Positions 1 to 8,777 of a stretch of DNA of 64,000 bases are shown here, piece after piece. Source of the stretch: Allohoeflea poritis (GTDB lineage: Bacteria; Pseudomonadota; Alphaproteobacteria; Rhizobiales; Rhizobiaceae); the NCBI RefSeq assembly GCF_027889715.1, contig NZ_JAPJZH010000003.1, forward strand, positions 1 to 64,000, written 5' to 3'. The stretch's first letter is position 1, and every line of letters starts with the position of its first letter. Under the pieces are notes generated by a model. The model saw nothing but the letters and a program-made list of their open reading frames with translations, was not told the DNA's origin and did no database searches. The translations under genes and the position numbers were made by a program.

Positions 1-27
1 ATCGACACCTCACGCAAAAGCGAAAAG

Positions 28-77
28 TGTTACCTATGTGTCCGGTACGTTTTGTTACCTATCTCTCAGGCCGGGCA
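28..77. repeat. Imperfect tandem 25-bp repeat, possible insertion-sequence end
   Basis: The 10-mer TGTTACCTAT occurs at 28-37 and again at 53-62, exactly 25 bp apart, and the bases after each copy are partly alike (GTGTCCGG against CTCTCAGG). Closely spaced direct repeats of this kind are common at the ends of IS elements, where they bind transposase. The window starts only 27 bases before the first copy, so no transposase can be checked. The IS reading is inference. Confidence 0.3.
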
Positions 78-250
78 CAAATGTAGAAAATGAAACCGGC
101 GAGCGGACGGATTGGCTGACCATTGCCCACGCGGGCGCACACCGCCATGCCCGTCTCGTTACATTTTGCGACAAATTCCACTCCTGCCGGCACACTTCTG
201 GTGCAACTTGCGCCTAATGTCGTGCGCATTGCATTGACGATGGGGCAACG

Positions 251-880
251 ATGCTTAAGCGGACTCTCAATTCTCGATACTTCTTCTGGGCGATCCTCAC
301 CCTGCCCGCCATTCCTATGGTGCTGGCGCTGGCGGGCGGCGAAGCTGCGCCGGACGGGCGGCCGGTGACGGAAGTGCTTTTGCATCCTACCGGAGAATTC
401 GCCGCGCGCTTCATGATCATCGCAATGCTGGTGACACCGCTGCGCATGCTGTTCCCCAAGGCGGGGTTCCTCATCTGGCTGGCGCGGCGGCGGCGTTATC
501 TTGGTGTCGCGGTCTTCGCCTACGCCCTGTTTCACACAATTCTCTATGTCGTCGACATGGGGTCGCTGCAACTGATCCTGGCTGAAATCACAGCACTCGG
601 CATCTGGACCGGCTGGGCGGCATTCGCGCTGTTCATCGTGCTTGCCGCCACCAGCAATGACGCCTCGCAGCGTACTTTGTTGCTCTGGTGGAAACGCCTT
701 CAGCGGCTCGTATATCCGGCAGCGGTCCTGACACTGCTGCACTGGATCTTCATTCACAACAATCTGGGCCCCGCCCTTGTGCATTTCGTTCCGCTGGCAC
801 TGCTTGAAATCTATCGCATCTGGAGAACGTACAACCCGCCGAGACCAGCCGCCCCTGCCGGCCCGGTGGAGATCAACTAG
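251..880 (+). CDS. msrQ: MsrQ-like haem-binding membrane subunit (ferric reductase-like transmembrane protein)
   Basis: This 209-residue integral membrane protein has about six hydrophobic segments and the ferric-reductase-like fold of the MsrQ/YedZ family. In that family the haem-bearing MsrQ passes quinone-pool electrons to the periplasmic molybdopterin methionine sulfoxide reductase MsrP. Candidate haem ligands are His95 (FHTILY), His164 (LLHWIF) and His169. The length fits MsrQ (about 200 residues). No msrP is present in the 250 bases upstream, where it usually lies, so the partner is unknown. A PepSY protein follows after 13 bases, probably in the same transcript. Confidence 0.75.
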   Translation: MLKRTLNSRYFFWAILTLPAIPMVLALAGGEAAPDGRPVTEVLLHPTGEFAARFMIIAMLVTPLRMLFPKAGFLIWLARRRRYLGVAVFAYALFHTILYVVDMGSLQLILAEITALGIWTGWAAFALFIVLAATSNDASQRTLLLWWKRLQRLVYPAAVLTLLHWIFIHNNLGPALVHFVPLALLEIYRIWRTYNPPRPAAPAGPVEIN

Positions 881-893
881 GAAGGGACCCCCC

Positions 894-1199
894 ATGAAGA
901 AATCAGCTTTCGCCGCACTCGCGGCACTTGTTACCCTGGCCGTTGAACCGTCATTCGCAACGGGACTCCACACCTGTGAATCCGGCGATCAGGCCGGCTG
1001 GAAGACGATGGGCGAGCTTGAGGAGAAGATGACCGCGGAAGGCTGGCAGGTCCGACGCATCAAGGAAGATGGCGGTTGCTATGAAGCCTATGGGACGAGC
1101 CCCGAAGGCGAGCGGGTGGAAGCCTATTTCGATCCGGTGACCCTCGAGATGCTGCTCGTCGCGCGACGCGGCGAAATCCTCTATCAGAAACAGGAGTAA
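894..1199 (+). CDS. Small secreted PepSY-domain protein
   Basis: The start at 894 gives 101 residues with a classical signal peptide: MKKS, a hydrophobic run to about residue 18, and cleavage near SFA. The mature part (about residues 30-100) has the PepSY-type pattern in which a WQVRRIKED strand is followed by YEAYGTSPEGERVEAYFDP. PepSY domains are thought to bind or inhibit peptides or redox partners at the envelope. It lies 13 bp behind the MsrQ-like gene, which suggests co-transcription. The two mature cysteines (CESG and GGCYE) could form a disulfide. The family call is from pattern only. Confidence 0.65.
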   Translation: MKKSAFAALAALVTLAVEPSFATGLHTCESGDQAGWKTMGELEEKMTAEGWQVRRIKEDGGCYEAYGTSPEGERVEAYFDPVTLEMLLVARRGEILYQKQE

Positions 1200-1225
1200 A
1201 ACCCGACCGGTTACAAACCATCAGC

Positions 1226-1244
1226 CATGCGCGGGACGCGCATG
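1226..1244. other. Inverted repeat downstream of the PepSY gene
   Basis: CATGCGC (1226-1232) and GCGCATG (1238-1244) are perfect 7-bp arms around a 5-base loop, 27 bases after the PepSY stop. No T-run follows, so it is not a classical Rho-independent terminator. It may be an RNA stability or 3'-processing hairpin. Confidence 0.3.
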
Positions 1245-1315
1245 AGCTATTCGGAATTCGCGGTTTTATCCTGGGCCATGTTGACTAGATTCCATCCTGG
1301 ATAAGGAGAATTGAC

Positions 1316-1501
1316 ATGGCCATACGCTCTTTCAGACCTGCCCGCGCCATATTCGATATTGTCGGCGACATCCGCTCGGCTTCGCGGATTGCGAACGCCA
1401 TCGAGTCGGGCCGCTATCCGGACCGGCGGGACCTCGAAGATCTCGGTATTGAGGACATTTTCGCGCAGAAAGGCTGGGACGTTCAGAACCTGCGGTTCTG
1501 A
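1316..1501 (+). CDS. Small protein of unknown function (61 aa)
   Basis: A 61-residue ORF begins with ATG 7 bases after a strong Shine-Dalgarno (AAGGAGAA, 1303-1310), which is the main reason to accept it. The product is basic at the N-terminus (RSFRPARAI), then has a predicted helix (IRSASRIANAIESG), then an acidic part (DLEDLGIEDIF) that ends in a Phe. No transmembrane segment or signal peptide is seen. The LEDLGI part recalls the C-terminal half of small DUF1127-type rhizobial proteins, but the arginine-rich core of that family is missing, so I do not assign it. Confidence 0.5.
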   Translation: MAIRSFRPARAIFDIVGDIRSASRIANAIESGRYPDRRDLEDLGIEDIFAQKGWDVQNLRF

Positions 1502-2139
1502 ATGCCGGGCCCGCGCGAAAGGAAAGTCGGGCCGCAGAGATATACTTTTGCCAGAGGCTGCCTGTGCAATCCGCACGGTACCGGTCGCCGCACCCTGTTC
1601 TTGCGCCGAAAAGTTGAGCAGCCCGATCAAAGCAATCGGTAGTTTGCAACGGCAGAAAAAACCAGGGCCGATCACTGATATTTTATGCAGCAAGGTGGAT
1701 CTGCGGGTTACGGCTTGTACTTTGCTCGCTTGCTATTCCTCTGTAATTATTTGCTTAATTACCCTATCCACCCTCACGGCGGCCTCCACTGGCATCCACG
1801 CAGTACCAACTGAAAATTGCATCTTTGACTCTGTATTGCATACTATAAGTGCGAAAAATCCTGTCCAGGCGCACGCGATATATGGAATTTCCCAGTCTTT
1901 AACGAATTGGAAACCATGACGCGAGAAATATACATCACGGTTGCTTGGATTTACTGATCCAATCGCATGACGCTCGGCGGCCGGGTCGGTCTCAGCCCAA
2001 CATGACTCATGAAAACACCTGAAGTCTTTCGCCGATGGCGAAGGCACACGGATGACCGGGCTGATCTTGCGCAGCCACCGGGCGATCAATCTCGCTCCGG
2101 GCGCGCTATTCGGCAAGCGGGCTGAATTGGAGCGGATGA
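1502..2139. other. 638-bp intergenic region, partly AT-rich
   Basis: No convincing gene is found here. The stretch about 1690-1930 is clearly more AT-rich than its surroundings. ORFs on either strand lack ribosome-binding sites and family likeness. It presumably carries the promoter of the chemoreceptor gene that starts at 2140, but I see no unambiguous sigma-70 or sigma-54 element. Confidence 0.4.
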
Positions 2140-4167
2140 ATGGATATGGTTTCCGGCAACGATCGCAGGGGCGGCAAATCCCTCAGCGTCGGCACAAAGA
2201 TTTACGCGATCGTCGGGCTCTGCCTTGTTCTCATGTTCGCGGTCGCCGGCACCAGTATCTGGCAGATGCGGTCGGTGGGCAAGGAAATTGAGGCGATTGC
2301 CGAACGCGACACCGCGATGATCGCCAGCCTTACGAAACTCACGGTTCACCAGCTTGAACAGGCGATCGATTTCGAGCGCGGCATGCGCCTTGCGGAGGAA
2401 CTCGAGCGGCATCCGGAGATGCGCAGCGAGCTCGACAACACCATCGACCATTTCCGGAAATTCGCCACCCTTGTCGACACGGAATTCGTCGACACGATCG
2501 CGCTGGCCAAACATGCGGCCAAGGCGTCCAACACGCCCGCAGAGCGCGATATCTTCGAACATATCGACAGGGATCTTTCCGTACTGGCTGAACTGCACAA
2601 GGAGTTCGATACCAAAGCTCTCGAAACGCTTGAACTGGCCTCACGCGGCGCGTTGGAAGAGGCTTTTCCGAAAATTGAAGGCGTCGAGACGCTGCAAAAC
2701 AAACTCGACCACGACCTTGAAGAACTGCTGTTCGAGATCGAGGAGTTCACTGTCGAGGCGGCACTGAAAGCCGAGGAGCACGAAATATTCGCGCAGCAAC
2801 TGATGACCGGTATCACCATCGTCGCGATTGTCCTTTCCCTCTTTCTTTCAATCATGCTCGTGCGCAGGAACATCACCGGTCCGTTGCGCCAGATCGTCGG
2901 CGGTCTGGACGCGCTGAACAATGATGACCTTTCCGTGGATGTCCACGTCGCCAGCAATGACGAGATGGGCATGATCGCGGACTCCTACAGCGTCTTCAAA
3001 GACAATTTGATCCGGTCACGTGAACTGGAGGCGGAGCAGAAGGCGCAGGAACAGAGGCAGCGCGAAGAAGAGGAACGGGAGAAGCAGGAGACCGAAGCCC
3101 GGGCCCGTGAACAGGCAGCGGTCACCCAATCCTTCAGCTCGGCCATGTCCAGCCTGGCCGCCAACGACCTGAGCTTCCGCATCAGCGGCGATTTTCCGCC
3201 GGCCTTCCAGTCGCTCAAGGATGATTTCAACAATGCGATGGAGAAGCTCTCCAGCACGATGCAGGCGATCGGAACGGCATCGGAGCAAATGCTGTCCGGT
3301 TCGCGTGAGATCCATTCGGCGGTGGACAACCTTGCGCGCCGCAACGAACAGCAGGCCGCATCGGTCGAAGAGACGGCGGCCGCAGTCAGCGAAACGACAA
3401 CGGCCATGAAATCCGCCAGCGAGAGGGCCGTGGAGGCAAGCAGCCTGGCGTCCGAAGCGCGGGACAATGCCGAACAATCCGGTATCGTTGTCAGGGATGC
3501 GATCGACGCGATGACGAAAATCGAGCAATCCGCCGAGGAAATCACGAATATTATCGCTGTCATCGATGAGATCTCGTTCCAGACGAACCTGCTGGCTCTC
3601 AATGCCGGAGTCGAGGCGGCGCGTGCGGGCGAAGCCGGCCAGGGCTTTGCGGTCGTCGCCCAGGAGGTTCGCGAACTGGCGCAGCGTTCGAGCGACGCCG
3701 CCAAGGAGATAAAGACGCTGATCGACTCGTCCAGCGAAGATGTGCGCGCCGGCGTCACGCTCGTCAACAAGACGGGCTCGGTGCTCGAAACAATCGTCGC
3801 GCAGGTCAAGGAAATCGATCTTCACGTTCAGTCGATCTCCGGTTCCGCAAAGGAACAGGCTGTCGGGCTCCAGGAAATCAACGGCGCGGTCAACAATATC
3901 GACGAGGGCACGCAACAAAATGCCGCCGTGTCGGAAGAAGCTTCCGCAGCCAGCCAGATGCTTGCCGAGGAGGTTGGCCGGGTAAACGTGATGCTGAGCG
4001 CCTTCGACACCGGCAATCTGGCGCGCGCTGCCAAACCGGAAGCTGAAAGCGCAAGCGTCTCCGGGAAGGAAGGGCATTCCGCGAACAAGCCGACGGTGCG
4101 CCTGAGCGGCGGATTTGAGGGAAATACAGCCCTTGCCGCAGACAATGAAAACTGGGACGAGTTCTGA
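2140..4167 (+). CDS. Methyl-accepting chemotaxis protein with CheR/CheB-docking tail
   Basis: This is a 675-residue transmembrane chemoreceptor. TM1 spans about residues 21-41 and TM2 about 223-241. The roughly 180-residue periplasmic domain between them is helical, of the four-helix-bundle kind. A HAMP domain follows (about 242-295), then a coiled segment rich in Glu/Gln/Lys, a second HAMP-like stretch (about 325-385), and the MCP signalling hairpin with its conserved tip near residues 475-515 ([20 protein letters not shown]). The last five residues are NWDEF, a variant of the xWxxF pentapeptide that tethers the methyltransferase CheR. The start at 2140 has GGAG 8 bases upstream. The ligand is unknown, and no other chemotaxis genes are adjacent. 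Confidence 0.93.
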   Translation: MDMVSGNDRRGGKSLSVGTKIYAIVGLCLVLMFAVAGTSIWQMRSVGKEIEAIAERDTAMIASLTKLTVHQLEQAIDFERGMRLAEELERHPEMRSELDNTIDHFRKFATLVDTEFVDTIALAKHAAKASNTPAERDIFEHIDRDLSVLAELHKEFDTKALETLELASRGALEEAFPKIEGVETLQNKLDHDLEELLFEIEEFTVEAALKAEEHEIFAQQLMTGITIVAIVLSLFLSIMLVRRNITGPLRQIVGGLDALNNDDLSVDVHVASNDEMGMIADSYSVFKDNLIRSRELEAEQKAQEQRQREEEEREKQETEARAREQAAVTQSFSSAMSSLAANDLSFRISGDFPPAFQSLKDDFNNAMEKLSSTMQAIGTASEQMLSGSREIHSAVDNLARRNEQQAASVEETAAAVSETTTAMKSASERAVEASSLASEARDNAEQSGIVVRDAIDAMTKIEQSAEEITNIIAVIDEISFQTNLLALNAGVEAARAGEAGQGFAVVAQEVRELAQRSSDAAKEIKTLIDSSSEDVRAGVTLVNKTGSVLETIVAQVKEIDLHVQSISGSAKEQAVGLQEINGAVNNIDEGTQQNAAVSEEASAASQMLAEEVGRVNVMLSAFDTGNLARAAKPEAESASVSGKEGHSANKPTVRLSGGFEGNTALAADNENWDEF

Positions 4168-4192
4168 GCGACACACACAGGCGTCATTGCTC

Positions 4193-4221
4193 AAAGCCGG
4201 CCCCCGGGCCGGCTTTTCCAT
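4193..4221 (+). terminator. Rho-independent terminator of the chemoreceptor gene
   Basis: AAAGCCGGC at 4193-4201 can pair with GCCGGCTTT around 4208-4216, leaving a short C/G-rich loop, and is followed by a T-rich tail (TTTTCCATTTT). It lies about 25 bases after the stop codon. This is the clearest intrinsic terminator in the window. Confidence 0.75.
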
Positions 4222-4298
4222 TTTGTTTTCCAGCGCCTCAACATGACAATGTCGACATGGGGGAATAACCTGCTCTGCGAATGCAGCGGGAGTTTGGT

Positions 4299-4922
4299 AT
4301 GAGCAAGGACCTGGTATTCTACACAAACCCGATGTCGCGCGGGCGCATTGCGCGATGGATGCTTGAAGAGACCGGCGCTCCCTACGAAACCCGGATCCTG
4401 GATTATGACGGCGACATGAAAGCGCCGGATTATCTCAAGCTCAATCCGATGGGAAAAGTGCCGACGGTGGTCCATGGTGACACGGTTGTGAGCGAATGCG
4501 CCGCGATCTGCGCCTATCTCGCAGACGCATTTCCCGACGCCGGCCTTGCCCCGCCGACCGACCGGCGTGGCGCCTATTATCGCTGGCTGTTTTTTGCGGC
4601 CGGCCCTCTCGAAGCGGCAACCGTCAACCGCGCGATGGGATTCGAAGTGCCGCGCGAGCGGGAACGCACAGTCGGCTACGGCAATTTTTCCCGCGTGATG
4701 GATGCGCTGGAAATGGCTGTATCGGGATCCGATTATATTGCCGGCGAAACGTTCTCGGCGGCGGATGTCTATGTCGGCTCGCATGTAAGCTGGGGCCTGC
4801 AATTCGAGACCATCGAAGACCGCGCCGCCTTTCGCGCTTATCGCGACCGGGTCACGGACAGGCCGGCATTTCGCCGCGCTGCGGAACGCGACGACGCGGC
4901 CATGCCGAATACGGAAGGCTAG
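4299..4922 (+). CDS. Glutathione S-transferase family protein
   Basis: The start at 4299 (207 residues) is chosen because GGGAG lies about 7 bases upstream and because the thioredoxin-fold strand (LVFYTNPMSRGR) then falls at the usual distance from the N-terminus. The N-terminal half carries the GST pattern: Ser13 in the PMSRGR turn, the cis-Pro in GKVPTVVH, and the glutathione-contacting VSECAAICAYL. The C-terminal half is the helical domain, with the AADVYVGSH segment matching the usual N-capping/hydrophobic motif. The substrate cannot be inferred. It stands alone behind the chemoreceptor terminator. Confidence 0.85.
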   Translation: MSKDLVFYTNPMSRGRIARWMLEETGAPYETRILDYDGDMKAPDYLKLNPMGKVPTVVHGDTVVSECAAICAYLADAFPDAGLAPPTDRRGAYYRWLFFAAGPLEAATVNRAMGFEVPRERERTVGYGNFSRVMDALEMAVSGSDYIAGETFSAADVYVGSHVSWGLQFETIEDRAAFRAYRDRVTDRPAFRRAAERDDAAMPNTEG

Positions 4923-5096
4923 GGAGAAACGGTGTTGACTGGATGCAGCACCATGCGGGGCCAGTCATGCGAACCACTGCCCGGCCGGTATGATCCACAG
5001 GTCGACCCTGGAATTTCGGCTCCGTGCCAAGCACAGAATAAAAAGCTGTCGTTTCGCTACCGAAATATAATACCCGTGTAATTATCCACAGGGCTG

Positions 5097-6239
5097 TCAG
5101 TTAGAAGAACAAATGGTGTTCAAAAATGCCATTGTCTGTTTTCCGGCCTCCTCCTGCGTTGCCAGAAACGCCTTCAGGAGCGACATATTAGCCGGCAAAT
5201 CGACGGACCCGCGATCGCCGCAAGCATCGAATGAGCGGCATTCCTGCAGGGTGTTCTGCGCCAGGGCCGGCGCTTGCGAACCCGTCATCGCGCTCAGCAA
5301 CAGGCGGTTCAGGCAACCGACCGTTTCCTGCACTGCGGTGGAATTCAGTCCCGGCGGGATTGCTTTGACATCTGCCGAAGTCCCGGTCTGCGTCGCCACT
5401 CCGCTGGCGGCGGCTGCCCTTTCAAAACTGGCGATAGCAAAAGAAACATTCGAGGCAGCCGTCAGTATCCGTTCTTCAAAAGCAGTCCGCTCATGCGGCT
5501 CCATGACCCTTGTACGGGTCAATGCGCGTGAGAGGTCGTTGTGGATGGCCCTTAGTTCCCCTGTCGCTGCTTCGAGTGCCTGTTCGACCTGTTCGGTATC
5601 ACCCTCGATCAACGCAAAATCGACGAGCAGCGAAACCACGCCGAACAATCGATTGATTTCCGTTTCACTCGCCTGCCATCGGACGTCGGGCAGCGCGCTC
5701 GCATCGCCATTCTCCAGCGCCCGCTGCGCCTGTCGGAGAGTTTCCAGCGCCTCGTCGCCGAAAAGTTCGACATCCGCAAAAAGCACGCCGATCGGATGCT
5801 CGGCCAGCTTGCCCGCCTGCTCATAGATGTGAAGCAGTTCCGATAGTCTCAGGCCGATGGCGCCGAGCCGGTACCGGTCGGCGACCAGGCGGTCGCTATA
5901 GGCACAATATTGCGCCTCGTTCACAGTCGATGCGCATGTGCGCGGGCATTGCCCGACCTTTTGAGCGATGGCCTCCGCCCGCACAAGCTGTCGTTCGCTC
6001 GCCGCCTGGAGTTCCGCTGCCACGGTTGCCCCCGGCCCTTCATCGCAAAAAGGACCGGTCTTTACTGCAACAATCGCGACCGGCCGTTCCTCGAGCTCCT
6101 TCAGCATATCGTCGAAGAGCATCGATCCGCCGTCCGGCCTGAGCACCTCGAAACGCATGCAGGCTGCGCAATCGGCCGAGGCGTGCGGTGTCTGACAGAC
6201 CATGGCGGCCAGCAACAGACCGATGCCGGCTGTTTTCAT
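5097..6239 (-). CDS. Secreted helical protein of unknown function
   Basis: The ATG at 6239 gives a 380-residue protein that begins with a signal peptide (MKTAGIGLLLAAMVCQ, predicted cleavage after ASA). An in-frame extension upstream to 6434 is possible but would bury the signal peptide. The mature protein is cysteine-rich near its N-terminus (DCAACMR, FCDEG, QCPRTC, QYCAY), followed by long amphipathic helices rich in Ala, Glu and Leu. No known domain is recognised. It is convergent with the GST gene and is followed leftward by 174 bases without a gene. Confidence 0.65.
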   Translation of the reverse strand: MKTAGIGLLLAAMVCQTPHASADCAACMRFEVLRPDGGSMLFDDMLKELEERPVAIVAVKTGPFCDEGPGATVAAELQAASERQLVRAEAIAQKVGQCPRTCASTVNEAQYCAYSDRLVADRYRLGAIGLRLSELLHIYEQAGKLAEHPIGVLFADVELFGDEALETLRQAQRALENGDASALPDVRWQASETEINRLFGVVSLLVDFALIEGDTEQVEQALEAATGELRAIHNDLSRALTRTRVMEPHERTAFEERILTAASNVSFAIASFERAAAASGVATQTGTSADVKAIPPGLNSTAVQETVGCLNRLLLSAMTGSQAPALAQNTLQECRSFDACGDRGSVDLPANMSLLKAFLATQEEAGKQTMAFLNTICSSN

Positions 6240-6361
6240 GCGCAAGGCGGCTCCCCCGGTGTTTGCCTTGCCATTAGGCCGCATTGCGGACGCTGAGTCG
6301 AACACTATTCCACCTGCAAAACGTGCATCCTCGCAGGACCGGAGCAAAGCCGTCTCATCGA

Positions 6362-7255
6362 TCATTTGCCGATCTGGGCAATGAAGTCGACGAACAAAGC
6401 CCTGAGGGTATTGGTTCCCGGATTGTCCGGCCAAACGGCATAGATGCCGAAGCCGGGCACCGTCCAGCCGGGCAGGACCTCGACCAGCCGACCGGCCTCC
6501 AGCGGCGCGCGCGCCAGGAAATCGGGAAGCACGGTAGCGCCGCAGCCCTCCTCGGCAAGGCGCATAGCAGCAAAGCCCGAATCGACCACCAGGCGGCCGG
6601 GCATGCGCAAGCGGTGCTGTGCCTTGCCGCCCTTTCCGCCCTTGCCGGTCCGCCCGATCGTATAGGACCGTCCGGCAAAACCGATCATCTCCAGCTCATC
6701 CAGATCCGCGGGGGTCTTCGGCACGGGCCTGACCTTCAGATAGGACGGCGATGCGCAAAGGAATTGCCGCCCGTCGACCAGCTTGCGCGCCTTGAGCGAC
6801 GAATCCCGCAGCGGCCCGATGCGAAAAGCCAGGTCGAGCCCCTCCTCCACCAGGTTGCGCCAGCGGTCGGAAAAATTCACGGAAATCTCGACCTTGGGAT
6901 GCTGCTTCATGAATTCGGCAACGCGCTTGACGAACAAGGCGTATTGAAAAACGGCGGGCGCGGTCACCCGCAGCATGCCCGACGGGCTTTCCGCCTCGTG
7001 CCCGATTGCCTGGTAGCCTTCCTCGGCGGCGCGCACCATGGCCTGTGCCGACACGGCCAGCCGCCGGCCGGCATCGGTGAGGCTCAGCCTGCGGGTCGAA
7101 CGATAGATCAGCGGTGTGTCGAGATGGCGCTCGAGCGCCGTGACGTGATGGCTGACGACCGATGGCGAGATGCCGAGCCTGCCGGCCGCGGCGCGGAACG
7201 AACCCGCTTCGGCGACGGCGGAAAAGACGGCCATGGCCCTGAGGTGATCAAGCAT
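6362..7255 (-). CDS. LysR-family transcriptional regulator
   Basis: A 297-residue LysR-type regulator. The N-terminal winged helix-turn-helix covers about residues 3-62 (FSAVAEAGSFRAAAGRLGISPSVVSHHV in short segments), and a periplasmic-binding-like effector domain follows (about 90-290). It is divergently transcribed from the double SnoaL-like gene at 7373, the standard arrangement for a LysR regulator and its target. The 117-bp spacer holds a perfect palindrome (7270-7282). The effector is unknown. Confidence 0.9.
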   Translation of the reverse strand: MLDHLRAMAVFSAVAEAGSFRAAAGRLGISPSVVSHHVTALERHLDTPLIYRSTRRLSLTDAGRRLAVSAQAMVRAAEEGYQAIGHEAESPSGMLRVTAPAVFQYALFVKRVAEFMKQHPKVEISVNFSDRWRNLVEEGLDLAFRIGPLRDSSLKARKLVDGRQFLCASPSYLKVRPVPKTPADLDELEMIGFAGRSYTIGRTGKGGKGGKAQHRLRMPGRLVVDSGFAAMRLAEEGCGATVLPDFLARAPLEAGRLVEVLPGWTVPGFGIYAVWPDNPGTNTLRALFVDFIAQIGK

Positions 7256-7269
7256 GCCAATTCCATCAA

Positions 7270-7282
7270 ATTATCGAATAAT
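7270..7282. promoter_or_regulatory. Palindromic candidate operator between lysR and the SnoaL-like gene
   Basis: ATTAT-CGA-ATAAT is a perfect inverted repeat 15 bases upstream of the lysR start and about 90 bases upstream of the divergent gene. Its position, close to the regulator start, fits an autoregulatory LysR recognition site. The binding itself is inference. Confidence 0.45.
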
Positions 7283-7372
7283 GAAACTCAATAAAACCAT
7301 CTTATGCGAATTTGATCAACGCATCATATTGCGGGTATCCGGCGCTGTGCCGGCCCACAAGGAAACAGACAG

Positions 7373-8212
7373 ATGATTATTCGCACCTTTGCAGCATCCG
7401 CGCTGGCGTTCGTCATGACATCGACCGCGGCCCCGGCGGCGGACACGAGGGACATCGTCACCGGCGCCATGACCGAATTGATGATCAACAGGAATGTCGG
7501 CGCGATCGATACTTATTTTGCCGAACCCTATATCCAGCACAACCAGCAGGTTCCGACCGGGCTTGAGGCCCTCAAGGGACTGGCTGGTCAGGTCATCGCA
7601 GACAATCCGGATTTCGAGTATACGATGGTCCGCGCCTTCGCCGACGGCGATATCGGCTTCGTCCACGGCGTCTATAAGGGCTTCGGCCCCGTTCCGCTGG
7701 TCGCCTTTGACGTCTTTCGCGTCGAGAACGGCAAGATCGTCGAACACTGGGACAATCTGGAGCCGGTTGCAGCGCCGAACCCTTCAGGCCGCACGCAGAC
7801 CGACGGGCCGACGGAAATCACGGATCGCGACAGGACCGAGACCAATCGGGCGCTGGTCAAGGAATTCATCGACACGGTGCTGATCGGCGGCGCCTACGAC
7901 AAGATGCCGGCCTATTTCGACGGCGACAACTACATCCAGCACAACCCGAAAATCGGTGACGGGCTGAGCGGCCTGGGTTCGGCCCTTGAGAAAATGGCTG
8001 CGGCCGGCATGAGCATGCGCTTCACGAAAAACCACAAGGTGCTGGCGGACGGCAATTTCGTGCTGGCCATGTCCGAGGGTGTCATCGGCGACAAACCGAT
8101 GGCCTTTTACGACCTTTTCCGCGTGGATGACGGCAAGATCGCCGAGCACTGGGACGTGATCGCGCCGATCCTGCCGGACTCGGAAGCGGCGAACCCGAAC
8201 GGAAAGTTCTAG
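7373..8212 (+). CDS. Secreted protein with two tandem SnoaL-like/NTF2-fold domains
   Basis: The 279-residue product has a signal peptide (about residues 1-22, cleavage near APAA) and two copies of the same NTF2/SnoaL-like domain, about residues 25-130 and 160-270. Matching landmarks occur in both halves: YIQHNQQVPTG and YIQHNPKIGDG, then FDVFRVENGKIVEHWD and YDLFRVDDGKIAEHWD. Family members include polyketide cyclases and many uncharacterised proteins, so no reaction can be assigned. It is divergent from a LysR regulator. The next gene downstream is convergent hpaR, so it is probably monocistronic. Confidence 0.8.
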   Translation: MIIRTFAASALAFVMTSTAAPAADTRDIVTGAMTELMINRNVGAIDTYFAEPYIQHNQQVPTGLEALKGLAGQVIADNPDFEYTMVRAFADGDIGFVHGVYKGFGPVPLVAFDVFRVENGKIVEHWDNLEPVAAPNPSGRTQTDGPTEITDRDRTETNRALVKEFIDTVLIGGAYDKMPAYFDGDNYIQHNPKIGDGLSGLGSALEKMAAAGMSMRFTKNHKVLADGNFVLAMSEGVIGDKPMAFYDLFRVDDGKIAEHWDVIAPILPDSEAANPNGKF

Positions 8213-8253
8213 CAACAAACGAAACTGCGGCCGGCGGACAACAATCCGCCGGT

Positions 8254-8691
8254 TCAGAGTTTCAGGTGTGCAAGCTCGTCGAGCAGATCGAGAAGCCTGT
8301 TCATCTTCTTAGTTCCGAATGACTTCTCCAGCTCCGCGTAGATCCGGTTGCTGGCCGGGGCATTCCTGTCGATCAATCCCCTGCCCTTGTCGGTGATCTC
8401 CACGACGTGCCGGCGCCCGTCGGTCTCGTGGCGTTTGCGCGTCACCAGTGCGTTTTCCTCAAGAAACTTCAAAATCCTGGTCAGGCTGGGCAGGAGCAGG
8501 CAGGATTTTTCGGCAATGTCCGTCGGATCCATGCCGCCGTCTTCTGCCAGAACGCGCAGCACTCGCCATTGCTGCTCCGTAACGCCCGTGTCGGCAAGCA
8601 TGGGCCGGATCTGCGCCATCACCGTTTCGCGGGCCCTCAACAGGGCGATGGGCAATGCCCTCGATGTGGCGCGCAGATCCTTGTCGCTCAT
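8254..8691 (-). CDS. hpaR: HpaR-type MarR regulator of homoprotocatechuate degradation
   Basis: The start at 8691 (145 residues) is preferred; an in-frame ATG at 8733 would add 14 residues. The protein has the MarR winged helix fold, with the recognition region near GMDPTDIAEKSCLLLPSLTRIL and the wing near RKRHETDGRRHVVEIT. The opening LRATSRALPIALLRARE is typical of HpaR, the MarR-family repressor of the homoprotocatechuate operon that is released by aromatic acids. It is divergent from hpaF, and the spacer carries a promoter overlapped by a 12-bp palindrome. Confidence 0.85.
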   Translation of the reverse strand: MSDKDLRATSRALPIALLRARETVMAQIRPMLADTGVTEQQWRVLRVLAEDGGMDPTDIAEKSCLLLPSLTRILKFLEENALVTRKRHETDGRRHVVEITDKGRGLIDRNAPASNRIYAELEKSFGTKKMNRLLDLLDELAHLKL

Positions 8692-8777
8692 TATCCTGCC
8701 CCGGTGCTCAATCTTGCTCCGCATAACCATCACCGATCATTCTGCACTTCGCAAGCCGGTCGAACATGCATATCCAC

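Noticed and set aside
59-973. A 304-codon minus-strand frame at the window start
   Set aside because: It runs opposite the msrQ-like membrane gene, which has clear membrane helices and histidines; the antisense product is a His/Arg/Gln-rich shadow.
1733-2116. A 127-codon minus-strand frame in the gap before the chemoreceptor
   Set aside because: It lacks a ribosome-binding site and protein-like periodicity, and no family is recognised.
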